Positions 10,701-18,589 of a stretch of DNA of 18,589 nt are shown in pieces. Every line of letters starts with the position of its first letter. The stretch's first letter is position 1. The DNA is from Phoronis ovalis (lineage: Eukaryota; Phoronida; Phoronidae). Where the stretch lies: assembly GCA_028565635.1 (NCBI GenBank), contig JAOXYB010017742.1, positions 1-18,589 on the forward strand, written 5' to 3'. The notes beneath the pieces were generated by a model. It was not told the DNA's origin. It made no database searches and saw nothing but the letters and a program-made list of their open reading frames with translations. The position numbers and the translations under genes are program-made.

Positions 10701-13700
10701 GATCCATTCCTGTAGAAGGTTCATCAAGTAAGACAATTTTTGGGTCACCCAACATACTCAAAGCATAGCTTAGCTGCAAAAAGTTAGACAATATAATTAT
10801 AAATTATGCATTTTTTGAAACAAGACTAAAATTGACACAGATGCCAGTGGCAGCACTCAACAGAAAAAGGTAGTCATGACAGTTCCATATTTTTTAAATG
10901 ACACCCTAAACAAGTAATCGATCAACAAGATAAGGTTGTGAGTTGAGTCCATTTTTATTTATATTGTACCTATAAATGGGTTATTACAGATCTTTGGCAG
11001 TGAGGGTTGCAAAGGGGTTTATGTGTATGAGCTAGCTGTTTACTAACCCTTTGATGTTAATCTATGCCGATAATATTGGTCAGGGTACAGATGTTAGCCT
11101 GGTGTTACAATGTATGTTAAATAAGTTACAAAAATGCTGGATAAAACTAAAATGTTTTCCGGAATGGTGGTTGGTATAGGAAATATGAAAAATGGTTATT
11201 TAATGGTAGTAATGTGGGAGTTATATCTTTTTACAAATACTTGGGACTATTTTTTATACCAAAATTGTGTTGGACATTGATCTAAGAATCACTTGCTGTT
11301 AAACTTTAAAAGCAGCCAATTTAATCAAATGTGTGTACTATAAATGTGATTACCTATCTTTTAATTTGTAATTCAGTTTGTTTGATAAAAATGGTGCTAC
11401 CAATTTTAACTTATGGGGCAGAAGTTCAGGTTTCAACACAAAAAATTGCATTGAGAATTAAACTAAATTTTGTAAATTTGTTATGGGAGTCCCATCAAGC
11501 ACGTAATTCAACGGTTTAAGTGACTGTGGTGGTTTTTTAATATTTACTGTGTCATAGTGTAAGCTTGTGCAAGTGTGGCACAGATTATTGAAAACGGGTA
11601 ACGACAGCAGCATATAAAATGATTTATGAACTTGATTTTGCACTGAGGTTAACGATATTTTATTTCGATATGGTTTTGGCATTGTCTGGTTTGAACCTCA
11701 GCAAGTATTCAGGAAAATGTTTAAAGAAAGTGTACATGATTGTGCCAGGCAGAAGTGGTTTAGTGACACTACATGTATAAAAAAACTATCTACCTAGTAT
11801 GAAGAATTCAAGACTTGCCTCCAAACTAAAAAATATCTGCTACACATCACAAATAATAGACTTAGGTCAAATATGGCTAGATTTAGAAGTTCAACTCATG
11901 GGTTAAATGTTGAAAAAAAAGGCACATGGAAATTAAGTTGAAAATTAGTATATAGCTTATTTTGTTCTGCTTGAATAAGTTAGGACATAACAGTATAGAA
12001 CATGATTTGGAAGTTTATTCACATCTATCCTTTGTAATGAGTATTGTAATAACAAAATATGGTTTAGTCTGACTTGTCAAATTAATGAACTTGATATTTT
12101 GGGATGTAGCTATAATTTTCATAGGCCTTTAAAATAAGGGAAACTTGTTGTACCTCATATATAAGTGAGGAGTAGATTATGCTGAAATTTTTTTTTGTAT
12201 TCTTGTTCATATTATTTGCTTATGATGTATTGTAATATGGACCGGAAGCTTTCCATTACCTAGTAAATAATTTAAAAAAAAAAACAAACTATATTTGAAT
12301 CATGATGAAATGCCAAGAATTATGTTATAATAAATTACTGATTTATTAAACAGCAGAATTGTCTTCGTGTTGTAACATTACAATCGTGTGAGGATGAAAT
12401 TCCCGTGGCAGGTGAACTTTTTAAAATATATTTTGTGTTAATTCGACTGTTATTCTTCGACATCATACCCTATATTTTGCCTTAAAGAATGCCCTCATAT
12501 CAGGGCAACCCACTTTTTTTGGTTTCAAGGACGGCAATTTTGTTCAAAATAAATGCACTTTTCCAGACCTTTTCCACAAATTTTGTTTACCTATTCCATT
12601 GTTGAGTGATGCCACCATGACACAGATGCAGAGTTTGACATAACCCACATTTAAAACTTCCCAAAATGGTTACTAAATAATTCGAGTGATTTTGTATAAA
12701 TATTTACATTATCAACCAGTCCACTCAGTCAAACAGCAGTCACCAAAACATATTCCGCAAAAGATGCGATGGCAAAATTTCACATTGACATTTTGTGCCA
12801 ACAATTTAAATCTTATTACACATTTCTGACTGTATAGCATTAGTAAGTCAACTGTTGAATATATTTATACAACGTATTAATAATTAATATGCACTTTTTT
12901 CTTCCCTTTTTTGCAGTTTGCCATGATGATTACTTTTATTTAGAAATAGGTGTAATTTTGCACAAATTGACAGGAAAGAGAGTTTGCGAATGACTTTTTT
13001 TATCAAAAAAAGATTGGATTCTGTTATATAGGGGAAAATTTCAAAGTGCATGGTTCAGTTTCCATGATTTCTCAACAGGCAATCTACAATCAGTTGTGTA
13101 GCAAAATGTCATTAGCCATGCCAGCACAAAAGAATAACTGTAAGCTAAAAACACAAAAATCTTGATTTGTGACCAAAAAAAATAATCAGAACGTCCAGTA
13201 AGATATTAAAAAAGGATTATTTTATTACCATTAAAGCGGATGGGAAAATTAATTGTGTCTACTAAGAACTTATACCAAAATCGTCTAAACGTTGCATACC
13301 TTTCGTTTTGTTCCTCCAGATAAGTTTTTTGATTGCTTATTTCTGTGTTCTTCTATTCTCAAATTCTTCATGTAACTGTAATAATTATGAGTTTAAAAGA
13401 GTAAAAGCAAATGATATACTAAATTAGTTAATATCTATGATATAAAGAATAAAGTCATACTTCACTGAGAAGATTCGTTTACAAAAGCAGGCAAATATGG
13501 CCAACATACCGGTATGTACAAAGATATAGAAGGACGCCATGTGAACTCCCACTCAGAAATAATGATTTAAACATAAATGTTAAAATATCAGTACATAATT
13601 TATTTTGGATATTTCATGTACATCTATTTAAACACGACATTTGCAATGTCAGATGCCCCTCTCAACCCTAGAAACAGATTGTATTCTAGGTTATATGTGA

Positions 13701-16700
13701 TTTGCAGCCCTGGTGGGTAGTCAGTTTTTGACTTTAAGTAGCTTTAAGTCTTACATATGTAAAACGAAGTATTGTATACAATAAATGTTGAAGCAAGGAC
13801 AATAGGTCTACCAGATAAGAAGAATTATAGTTTTATATTTTTTACATTCTTTATATTCAGTCTTCTACTCGCATGTAAATAGCCTTTTCCACGATTTCAT
13901 ATGCAAAGTTGGAGTTACGTCACGAAACACAAACATATTCCCATCTTAATACACTCTGGAAAAGGTAGTGTCTCCTGTGATATACTCTCCAGTGATAAAA
14001 TAGAACTGGGTAAACACCTCCAGAATTTCAGATTCATTTGCTGGTTCCCACTAGCACAACTTTTACCTTTGCATTTTATAATATTTCATGTGGTGCTGCA
14101 AAACGTTAAAGTATAGCGCTGAAACTGTATCGTTTGGAAACTAGCACTTTTTTCTATAGATTTTTTTTTTACCTATTAATAATTAATATTAATTTATTTA
14201 CTTTATTAATATATGTTAGACCTATTGCCCATGGTTGAAGATTTTTATCATCATTTGACACACTTTTCAATGTCATTCTAAAATGCTACCTAGCTTGATA
14301 CGCCCAATCATCTTTTGTTCTTCGTGAATCCACCTTTGAATAGTCTAGTCAGCACTGCATCTTGCTGGTATGTGAAACCTTGCATGTCCTCTTGGGAACA
14401 AACATGGCCACCAGTCAGCCAAATATGAAGCTGATCGTGTAAAAACTAAAGCTGTTATTACGAGATTAAGAATTGAAAGTGTTATGCGCAAAAAATGTCA
14501 GGTTAGGATCGGCATTTAACCCACTTCTCAAGGTCATTTCAAAATGTCACCTAGTCAACCTTTGGCTTTCTTGAACTCACCTTCAATCGTCAAGTTTAGT
14601 GCTTCGTCTTTCTTGTATGCGACGCAATGCGATGTGCCCTCTCAGAAACAACCATGGCCACCAGTCGGCCATATTGGAAGTAATCCAGGTCAAAATTATA
14701 CCTGGCGTGCACTTTGACCTATACTTACCCTGTATCGAATATGAAGCTGATGAGACAAAAACTGAAGCTGTTAGTGCGACATACAATTCCAAGAGCAAAC
14801 ATGGCCATCATAACCATATTGAAAATGATCTGGGTCAAAATTAAATTGGACCTGCACTTTGACATGTACTTACCCTGTATCAAATATGAAGCTGATCTGA
14901 TAAAAATTGAAGCAGATATTGTGAGACAAAGACATTTTTGCACACAAAAATGCCAAAGATTCGAATCGACTTGACCTTCTCAGGGTAATTTTAAAATGTC
15001 ACCTAGCCTATTATGCCATAAACCTATGTCCTTTTTCAATCCGCCTTGAATCGTCAAAGCTTTGACTTTATGGCATGTGGCGCAATGTAACATGCATTCT
15101 CGGTCATCTTGGAACTGATCTCGGTAAAAATTTTACCAGACCTGTACCTTAACCTGTATTTTCCCTGTATAGAATACAAAGCTGATCGGATAAAAACACA
15201 AGCAGTTATTGCAAGACATACAAAGTGTTACATTTTAAATGTCGAAGATTAAATTGCCATTTGACATCCACTTTTCAAGATCATTGTAAAAGGTAACCTT
15301 CAATATTACGCCCACCAGCCTATGACCTTTATGAATCTACCTTTGAATCGTCCAGTAAATGCTTTGTCTTTCCCACAATTCACGCAAAGTAACATGCCCT
15401 CTCGAGAACAAACGTGGACACCATATTGGAAGGTCAAAATTATAACCGACCTGTAATTCGACCTGTATTTACCCTGTACTGAATATGAAGCTGATCGGGT
15501 AAAAACTGAAACGGACGACGACAATAATGCATAGCCTACAACTATATACCCATGCACTATGTGCGATGGGCATCAAAAGCAATACATTTCATAGCAACAT
15601 AATACTACAAACATAGTACTTTTCAATCATTTAAACCATAAGTTTATTAAAATAAAGCTATACAAAGATACTGAAATTACTAGTTACCAAAATACACTTA
15701 CTAATTGGCAGTGGCTGTTGTCTCACTCACAGGTGTTCCACGCAGAGCTGCGTAACATTCTATATGTTCTGTAGGTGTAATATTCTCCCACAATGCATCA
15801 TGTTGAGGACAATATCCCATGAGTGAAAATGCTTTTGACATGCATGAATGGACATCATACTCACACACAGATACCTGCAAAATTACAATGCAAATTTGTT
15901 TTAGTTGAGTAATACACAACTAATTAGCCATTGTGTGACACTTTAATTTGCTTATTCTTTGCATATTAACTTGCATATTCATTTAAAAATACTCTCTCAG
16001 TGCAAACCATATACAGCTCTGTAAGTCTAATTTTAATTGCAACAGTTTGAAATGTGGCAAAACATCAAAACTAACAGGCTTACCTACATGTAGATAAGAA
16101 AAATAGTTTAAATTCAGTTGTTAAATTACTACAAAAATAAATAAATTCTTACCTGTCCTTTTGTTGGACCTGTTTCTGCAATAATCATGTTGAGTGTTGA
16201 TGTTTTCCCAGCACCATTTGGACCTAGCAGACCAAAAACCTCTCCAGGTTTAACAGCAAATGATACGTTTTTCACAGCAGTGTTAACCTAGTATAATTAA
16301 AATACAAATAATACAAACAAAATAACAGAAATATGGGGAATCTACAATTTTGTTATCAATGGTGTATAAACAAGTTTTCACAAATCAAGCTTCTGAAGTC
16401 AACTACATAACTTTTGTTAGCCCTTTTAGAAAACAGCCAGAGAAATTCCAACTAGATGACACTTTTTTTACTGAAAGGTAGAAGCATGGGCAATAGGCCT
16501 AGCATATATTAAGAAAGTAAATACGCGCTACACTTTAACGTTTTGCAACGAACGTATGCAGTATTATGTCAAATATTATAAAACACAAGTGATAAAAAAG
16601 AACTGGGTCAGTAGTTTATCATTTTTCTTTTGCCGATTATGTCCCAGCCCTGTCCCATAGATACATCCTATAGTAAACTAGGAAATGGATTATGACGTAG

Positions 16701-18357
16701 TTGTTCGCTTTTACATAGAAAATAGACTATTTTGATTGACAAAAAATAGTAGATAATATTTTTGTTGTACAAACAAGATAAAACATTTGAAAAAATTTCT
16801 GTAAGATGCAGTTTGTGAAGTGGAAACCACCAAATCCTCAAGTCTAATTTTAGGCTTAAAATACAATCAAGCTGTTTAATTTTTTATCTTTACAAACAGG
16901 TAGTCTTAAATTTATTCATTTGTGTGAAATGCATTTATAAAATGAGCACTTGGTAAGACTTACTACCCATAACTCATATTAGAAACTTTATCCTGTTCAT
17001 AAAGCGACCTCCTGTGGTACACCAAAGGTACTAAAGTTGGGACATCAGAAAGACAGTGAAAAATTTCCGATGGAGGATACAAAATACACTATATTCTAGA
17101 AAGTTTAGCACCTGCACTAGTTGATTCATACATATAATTCATACATATATAAAAATCTCTGGCTTCAAATGTGAAAATTGTGCAATTGGGAATCGGGAAA
17201 TGAATTCAAAATTCTCAGTGGAGGTGCTGACCCAATTTTATTTTATCACTATAGAAGTGTAAAGCGTGAAATACAGTATGTTGCTTTGAGTTTCTTCAGA
17301 AGTCATTTAAAAGCTGGAAAAATGCTTGTGTTTCATGACGTTACCTCAACTTTGCATACAAAAGTGCAGAAAAGGCTATTTACCTGCGAGCAGAAGAATA
17401 AATAAGTAAGTAAAAAAAATACATAAAACTATAATATTCTTTATATGCTAGATCTATTGCCCTTGGTAGAAGGCACCAAATGATTGCCAACTTACAATAA
17501 TAACACTTTTATGCAATATTATAATATAAGTAGTATGGTATAACAAAAAAATCACCATTAACAAAAAAAAAGCTAAGCAAAAGTGTAACTTGTCCATAAA
17601 TAACTTGACTTGGTGGTTTTACATAATAAATCAGTGCAATAAAACTATAACAAGTCATTATAAGCACACACCAAGTATAATTTAGTTAAAACCAATTGAA
17701 AGTAGTTAGTTTAGATCTACTGTTAAGAGTATTCTTATGTTGATTGTAACAGAGAATCGCATCTAGTGAGCAAACACTGAAAGTACCTTAACAGTAGGTA
17801 GGCGGTGATCAGTAACCTGTTGGAATTTATTTTTAAAAGACAATAAAAAGTTTAACTGTTTTAAGTGGTTTGTTTAGAGATACAGTAACAGTATAACACT
17901 TATTATGACATAATCTTATCCAGTTAATTAACACTCAAAACTACCTTACTTACAGTTTAGTAAGGCAATCAAATAGGATTTTTTAAAAAGATCAAAAAAC
18001 TCCTTATTTGTTTTCACAAACAAGTCTTATAAAATCAAAGTCTGTTCATCTTTACTTTTATCTGTGCGTACGTTATCAGGTACTCCTGCAATTACTCATT
18101 TGTTTGGCAAAAGTACATCAATCCTATGTGATGCAACAAATGTAACATACCAACTATTTAAGGATCTTAACATTGTCATTGAAAATAAACCAAACAGTTT
18201 GTGTAAATTAATTCATATAACCAAACTTTATGATTTAATTATTGTGAAATGCTCAAGAGAGAGAATAAATGTATATTACACATACCTTGGATTTCTTTTT
18301 GCTGCTTTTGTCAGCAGGGAATTCCTTACGCAACTGTAGAGCTTTAATTACTGCCTC
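7606..18357 (-). CDS. ABCA-family ABC transporter, 3' part of gene (NBD2 and C-terminal domain), nine exons
   Basis: This is a partial gene. The exons, in transcription order, are 18357-18286, 17816-17787, 16287-16153, 15874-15702, 13375-13300, 10773-10679, 10411-10292, 9285-8985 and 7758-7606. Joined, they give 384 codons and a stop with no frame conflict. Fragment numbering: Walker [10 protein letters not shown] at 56-64, Q-loop YCPQ ending at 103, signature LSGGTKRK from 155, Walker B IVLLDE at 175-180, D-loop region STGMD, and H-loop TTHYMEEAD with His213. The C-terminal regulatory domain ends in [12 protein letters not shown] plus VFLQFAK, a position conserved across ABCA proteins (VFVNFA in ABCA1). 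All catalytic residues are present, so the ATPase site looks functional. ABCA proteins are full transporters of about 1,600-2,200 residues that move lipids across membranes. Here both membrane domains and NBD1 lie off the right edge. Phrases such as [14 protein letters not shown] and [14 protein letters not shown] recall ABCA5/6/8/9/10, but ABCA3-like is not excluded. The substrate cannot be inferred. Confidence 0.93.
7759..8984 (-). other. Intron 8 of the ABCA gene
   Basis: The intron is bounded by consensus sites (GT at 8984/8983, AG at 7760/7759). It is AT-rich with short TTTA/TTAT runs, and no mobile element or nested gene was recognised. Confidence 0.85.
8985..9285 (-). CDS. ABCA window exon 8: C-terminal regulatory domain
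   Basis: One base plus 100 codons, from [20 protein letters not shown] through a segment with [18 protein letters not shown] to [15 protein letters not shown]. The length and the order of motifs match the region after NBD2 of ABCA proteins: a KSKFGxGY-type motif first, then EEYSxSQxTLEQ. The acceptor is ATTTTCAG and the donor CAG followed by GTACAG. Confidence 0.95.
9487..9592. repeat. Compound microsatellite (TACA/GACA, CA, GTGC, TA, CA)
   Basis: Imperfect ATACATACATAGACATACAT units are followed by a CA run, alternating purine-pyrimidine GTGCGTGCATGCGCGTGCGT, then ATATATA and CACACACACA. The GCGTGCATGCGCGTGC part is the kind of sequence that can adopt Z-DNA. Confidence 0.9.
9904..9943. repeat. 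TA/TG microsatellite
   Basis: ATATATGTATATATGAATG is followed by a TGTGTGTGTG run and TATGTATATG. Confidence 0.85.
10292..10411 (-). CDS. ABCA window exon 7: H-loop
   Basis: One base, 39 codons and two bases. It contains [20 protein letters not shown] followed by IMVNGRM. The switch His is intact. The acceptor is TTTTTTAG and the donor GGA followed by GTAAGC. Confidence 0.95.
10412..10678 (-). other. Intron 6 of the ABCA gene
   Basis: A short AT-rich intron of 267 bp between the Walker B and H-loop exons. Nothing else was recognised. Confidence 0.9.
10679..10773 (-). CDS. ABCA window exon 6: Walker B and D-loop
   Basis: 31 codons plus two bases. It contains [20 protein letters not shown] followed by [11 protein letters not shown]. 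The catalytic Glu after the Walker B Asp is present. The final TG plus the next exon's G makes Trp (FLW), as is usual in ABCA proteins. Confidence 0.95.
10934..12284 (+). pseudogene. 5'-truncated, decayed non-LTR retrotransposon (CR1/Jockey-like LINE) in ABCA intron 5
   Basis: The fragment runs antisense to the ABCA gene. Across shifting frames it reads: [12 protein letters not shown] near 10934 (RT motif GCxLSPxLF), [11 protein letters not shown], then [10 protein letters not shown] near 11048-11077 (RT catalytic box, normally YADD). It continues with [15 protein letters not shown] around 11380-11424, and then [33 protein letters not shown] begins near 11648, followed by [28 protein letters not shown] and [17 protein letters not shown] near 11870-11915. 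This order matches the RT thumb and C-terminal region of LINE ORF2 proteins abundant in molluscs and lancelets. Several stops and at least three frameshifts make it non-functional. It ends in an A-rich tail at 12274-12284. The endonuclease and ORF1 are absent. The 5' boundary and the target duplication were not resolved. Confidence 0.85.
12285..13299 (-). other. Remainder of ABCA intron 5
   Basis: AT-rich sequence between the LINE tail and the signature exon. I recognised no repeat family or coding signal. Confidence 0.7.
13300..13375 (-). CDS. ABCA window exon 5: ABC signature
   Basis: One base completes Tyr, then 25 codons. It contains [20 protein letters not shown] followed by GTKRK. LSGG is the ABC signature. 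The exon is only 76 bp long and its intron neighbours are more than 2 kb each, so it is easily missed. The acceptor is ATTACAG and the donor AAG followed by GTATGC. Confidence 0.93.
13794..14233 (-). mobile_element. Non-autonomous DNA transposon, copy 1 (7-bp TSD), in ABCA intron 4
   Basis: The ends are CAAGGACAATAGGTCTA at 13794 and, in reverse complement, CATGGGCAATAGGTCTA at 14233. The direct repeat GTTGAAG flanks both sides exactly (13787-13793 and 14234-14240). In reverse complement the 440-bp body shares long blocks, in order, with the copy at 16485-17465. These include CTTTAACGTTTTGCA, AATATTATAAAA, ATTTTATCACT, TGTGTTTCGTGACGT, AACTTTGCATA and AAAGGCTATTTACATGCGAG. There is no transposase. 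CA-starting termini with a 7-8-bp duplication suggest a P- or hAT-type transposon; the superfamily is an inference. Confidence 0.8.
14262..15578 (+). mobile_element. Tandem-unit repeat element with 3' hairpin tail (Helentron/HINE-like candidate) in ABCA intron 4
   Basis: Four to five diverged units of roughly 250-300 bp follow one another. Each has an AAAATGTCACCTAG-type block (about 14290, 14543 and 14995; weaker near 15290). It is followed by TTGAATCGTC, a GACGCAATG or similar block, a CATGGCCACCAGTC block in several units, CCTGTACTTACCCTGTA, ATATGAAGCTGATC and GTTATTGCGAGA. The last unit ends in a hairpin near 15549-15573 (CCCATGCAC and GTGCGATGGG) followed by CAAAAG. Tandem cores with a 3' hairpin and no TIR are typical of Helitron/Helentron-derived elements, such as those called pearl or HINE in oysters and flies. 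That link is from memory and needs a database match. Short minus-strand frames with recurring [11 protein letters not shown] wording are a by-product of the repeated unit. Confidence 0.7.
15579..15701 (-). other. 5' end of ABCA intron 4
   Basis: AT-rich sequence between the hairpin element and the intron 4 donor at 15701/15700. Confidence 0.7.
15702..15874 (-). CDS. ABCA window exon 4: Q-loop
   Basis: 57 codons plus two bases (TA), which complete a Tyr codon with the next exon. It contains [20 protein letters not shown] followed by ECYAALRG, the canonical ABCA Q-loop region. The acceptor is TTTTGCAG and the donor TTA followed by GTAAGTG. Without splicing, the frame hits TAG at the donor. Confidence 0.95.
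15875..16152 (-). other. Intron 3 of the ABCA gene
   Basis: A 278-bp AT-rich intron between the Walker A and Q-loop exons. Nothing else was recognised. Confidence 0.9.
16153..16287 (-). CDS. ABCA window exon 3: Walker A
   Basis: 45 codons, phase 0. It contains [20 protein letters not shown] followed by GKTSTLNMI. The Walker A lysine and threonine are intact. The acceptor is ATACTAG and the donor CAG followed by GTAAGA. Confidence 0.95.
16485..17465 (+). mobile_element. Non-autonomous DNA transposon, copy 2 (7-bp TSD), in ABCA intron 2
   Basis: The left end is CATGGGCAATAGGCCTAGCA and the right end, reverse-complemented, is CAAGGGCAATAGATCTAGCA. GTAGAAG flanks both sides exactly (16478-16484 and 17466-17472). 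It is homologous to the copy at 13794-14233 but inverted relative to it. It is also 541 bp longer, the extra DNA lying roughly between 16590 and 17160. The 75-codon plus-strand frame at 17178-17405 lies in the shared part, but in copy 1 it is interrupted, so I do not call it a gene. Confidence 0.8.
17473..17786 (-). other. Part of ABCA intron 2
   Basis: AT-rich filler between transposon copy 2 and the microexon. No feature was recognised. Confidence 0.7.
17787..17816 (-). CDS. ABCA window exon 2: 30-bp microexon
   Basis: Ten codons, [10 protein letters not shown], phase 0 on both sides. The acceptor is TTCCAACAG after a T-rich tract and the donor is AAG followed by GTACTT. It falls exactly in the variable loop between LRKEF and the AVKNVSF strand, where length differs among ABCA proteins. 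Skipping it would keep frame (KSK joined to VNTAV), so it could be a cassette exon. The call depends on splice-site logic, because ten residues cannot be confirmed by homology. Confidence 0.65.
17817..18285 (-). other. Intron 1 (window numbering) of the ABCA gene
   Basis: The intron is bounded by GT at 18285/18284 and AG at 17818/17817. A plus-strand open frame across 18064-18339 runs through the exon on the opposite strand and has no recognisable domain. Confidence 0.75.
18286..18357 (-). CDS. ABCA window exon 1: linker and start of NBD2
   Basis: 24 codons, phase 0 at both ends (acceptor TTTTAG, donor AAG followed by GTATGT). The translation begins [20 protein letters not shown] and ends in a lysine-rich KKKSK. 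LRKEF is the usual first strand of an ABCA NBD2. The basic tail is the variable linker before the NVSF strand. Confidence 0.85.
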
Positions 18358-18589
18358 CTAAAACATATTATAATAGAGTGTCAAACGATTACAATTCATA
18401 ATATAATTATTTTTATTTTGCTAATCTTCTATTGGCTTGAATCACTAGAAAGATTTATGTCACTCATATTAAAATTTTCCAAATTGCAAATAGCATCAAA
18501 GGCAAGACAGTATCAACTGGGGACAGAGGCTAATTCCCTATATACCTGGTATTGCCTATTGGTTGGGGATGTGTCGCAAAAAAAAAAAA
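18358..18589 (-). other. Upstream intron of the ABCA gene, cut by window edge
   Basis: This is the acceptor side of the next intron upstream (TTTTAG at 18358). No further exon lies within it. The last twelve bases are A, ending the window. Confidence 0.8.

Noticed and set aside
14583-15557. Several 70-85-codon frames with recurring [11 protein letters not shown]-like wording
   Set aside because: They recur because the underlying DNA unit is tandemly repeated; frames shift between units, so no conserved protein.
17178-17405. 75-codon plus-strand frame inside transposon copy 2
   Set aside because: The homologous part of copy 1 has stops and frame breaks, so coding constraint is not supported.
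18064-18339. 91-codon plus-strand frame
   Set aside because: It overlaps, on the opposite strand, a confident ABCA exon and its intron; no domain seen.
18578-18589. Terminal run of twelve A that might be read as a poly(A) tail
   Set aside because: It lies upstream of the minus-strand gene's exons in intron DNA and is cut by the window edge; more likely a homopolymer.
1-18589. CRISPR arrays, tRNA, rRNA, bacterial operons
   Set aside because: No regularly spaced identical repeats, cloverleaf signals or ribosome-binding-site-led gene strings were seen; the gene structure is eukaryotic.

Overview
The window looks like nuclear DNA of an invertebrate animal. It is AT-rich, its protein-coding signal is broken into short exons with GT/AG splice sites, and its introns and intergenic DNA carry eukaryotic transposons and microsatellites. 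A mollusc or another lophotrochozoan is my best guess, from the repeat style (a hairpin-tailed tandem-repeat element and a decayed CR1/Jockey-like LINE). That placement is an inference, not a demonstration. No rRNA, tRNA, CRISPR array or prokaryotic operon was recognised.

The main gene lies on the minus strand from 18357 down to 7606. It is the 3' end of an ABCA-family full transporter: nine coding exons, 384 codons plus stop. I assembled them by hand from splice sites and every junction keeps frame. They encode the second nucleotide-binding domain (Walker A, Q-loop, LSGG signature, Walker B and H-loop, all intact) and the ABCA C-terminal regulatory domain with a VFLQFA motif. The 5' part of the gene, with both transmembrane domains and NBD1, lies beyond the right edge. 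Wording around the signature and H-loop is closest to the ABCA5/6/8/9/10 branch as I recall it.

About 5.6 kb downstream, at 1847-1957 on the same strand, a single exon reads like the extreme N-terminus of an ABCA protein. The locus may therefore be a head-to-tail ABCA array, with the second gene running off the left edge. A CpG-enriched stretch (about 5350-6190) and a consensus minus-strand splice donor at 5218/5217 lie where that second gene's promoter and leader exon would be expected.

The rest is mobile DNA. At 3554-4558 there is a 1-kb element with inverted termini and a TTA target duplication, like PIF/Harbinger. At 10934-12284 there is a 5'-truncated, frameshifted LINE with an A-tail, in an ABCA intron. 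Two inverted-orientation copies of one non-autonomous DNA transposon (13794-14233 and 16485-17465) have 7-bp target duplications. At 14262-15578 there is a tandem-unit element ending in a hairpin, with two truncated relatives at 1-91 and 2535-2690. Intergenic DNA at 92-1846, 1958-3553 and 4562-7605 otherwise shows only simple repeats and weak exon candidates.
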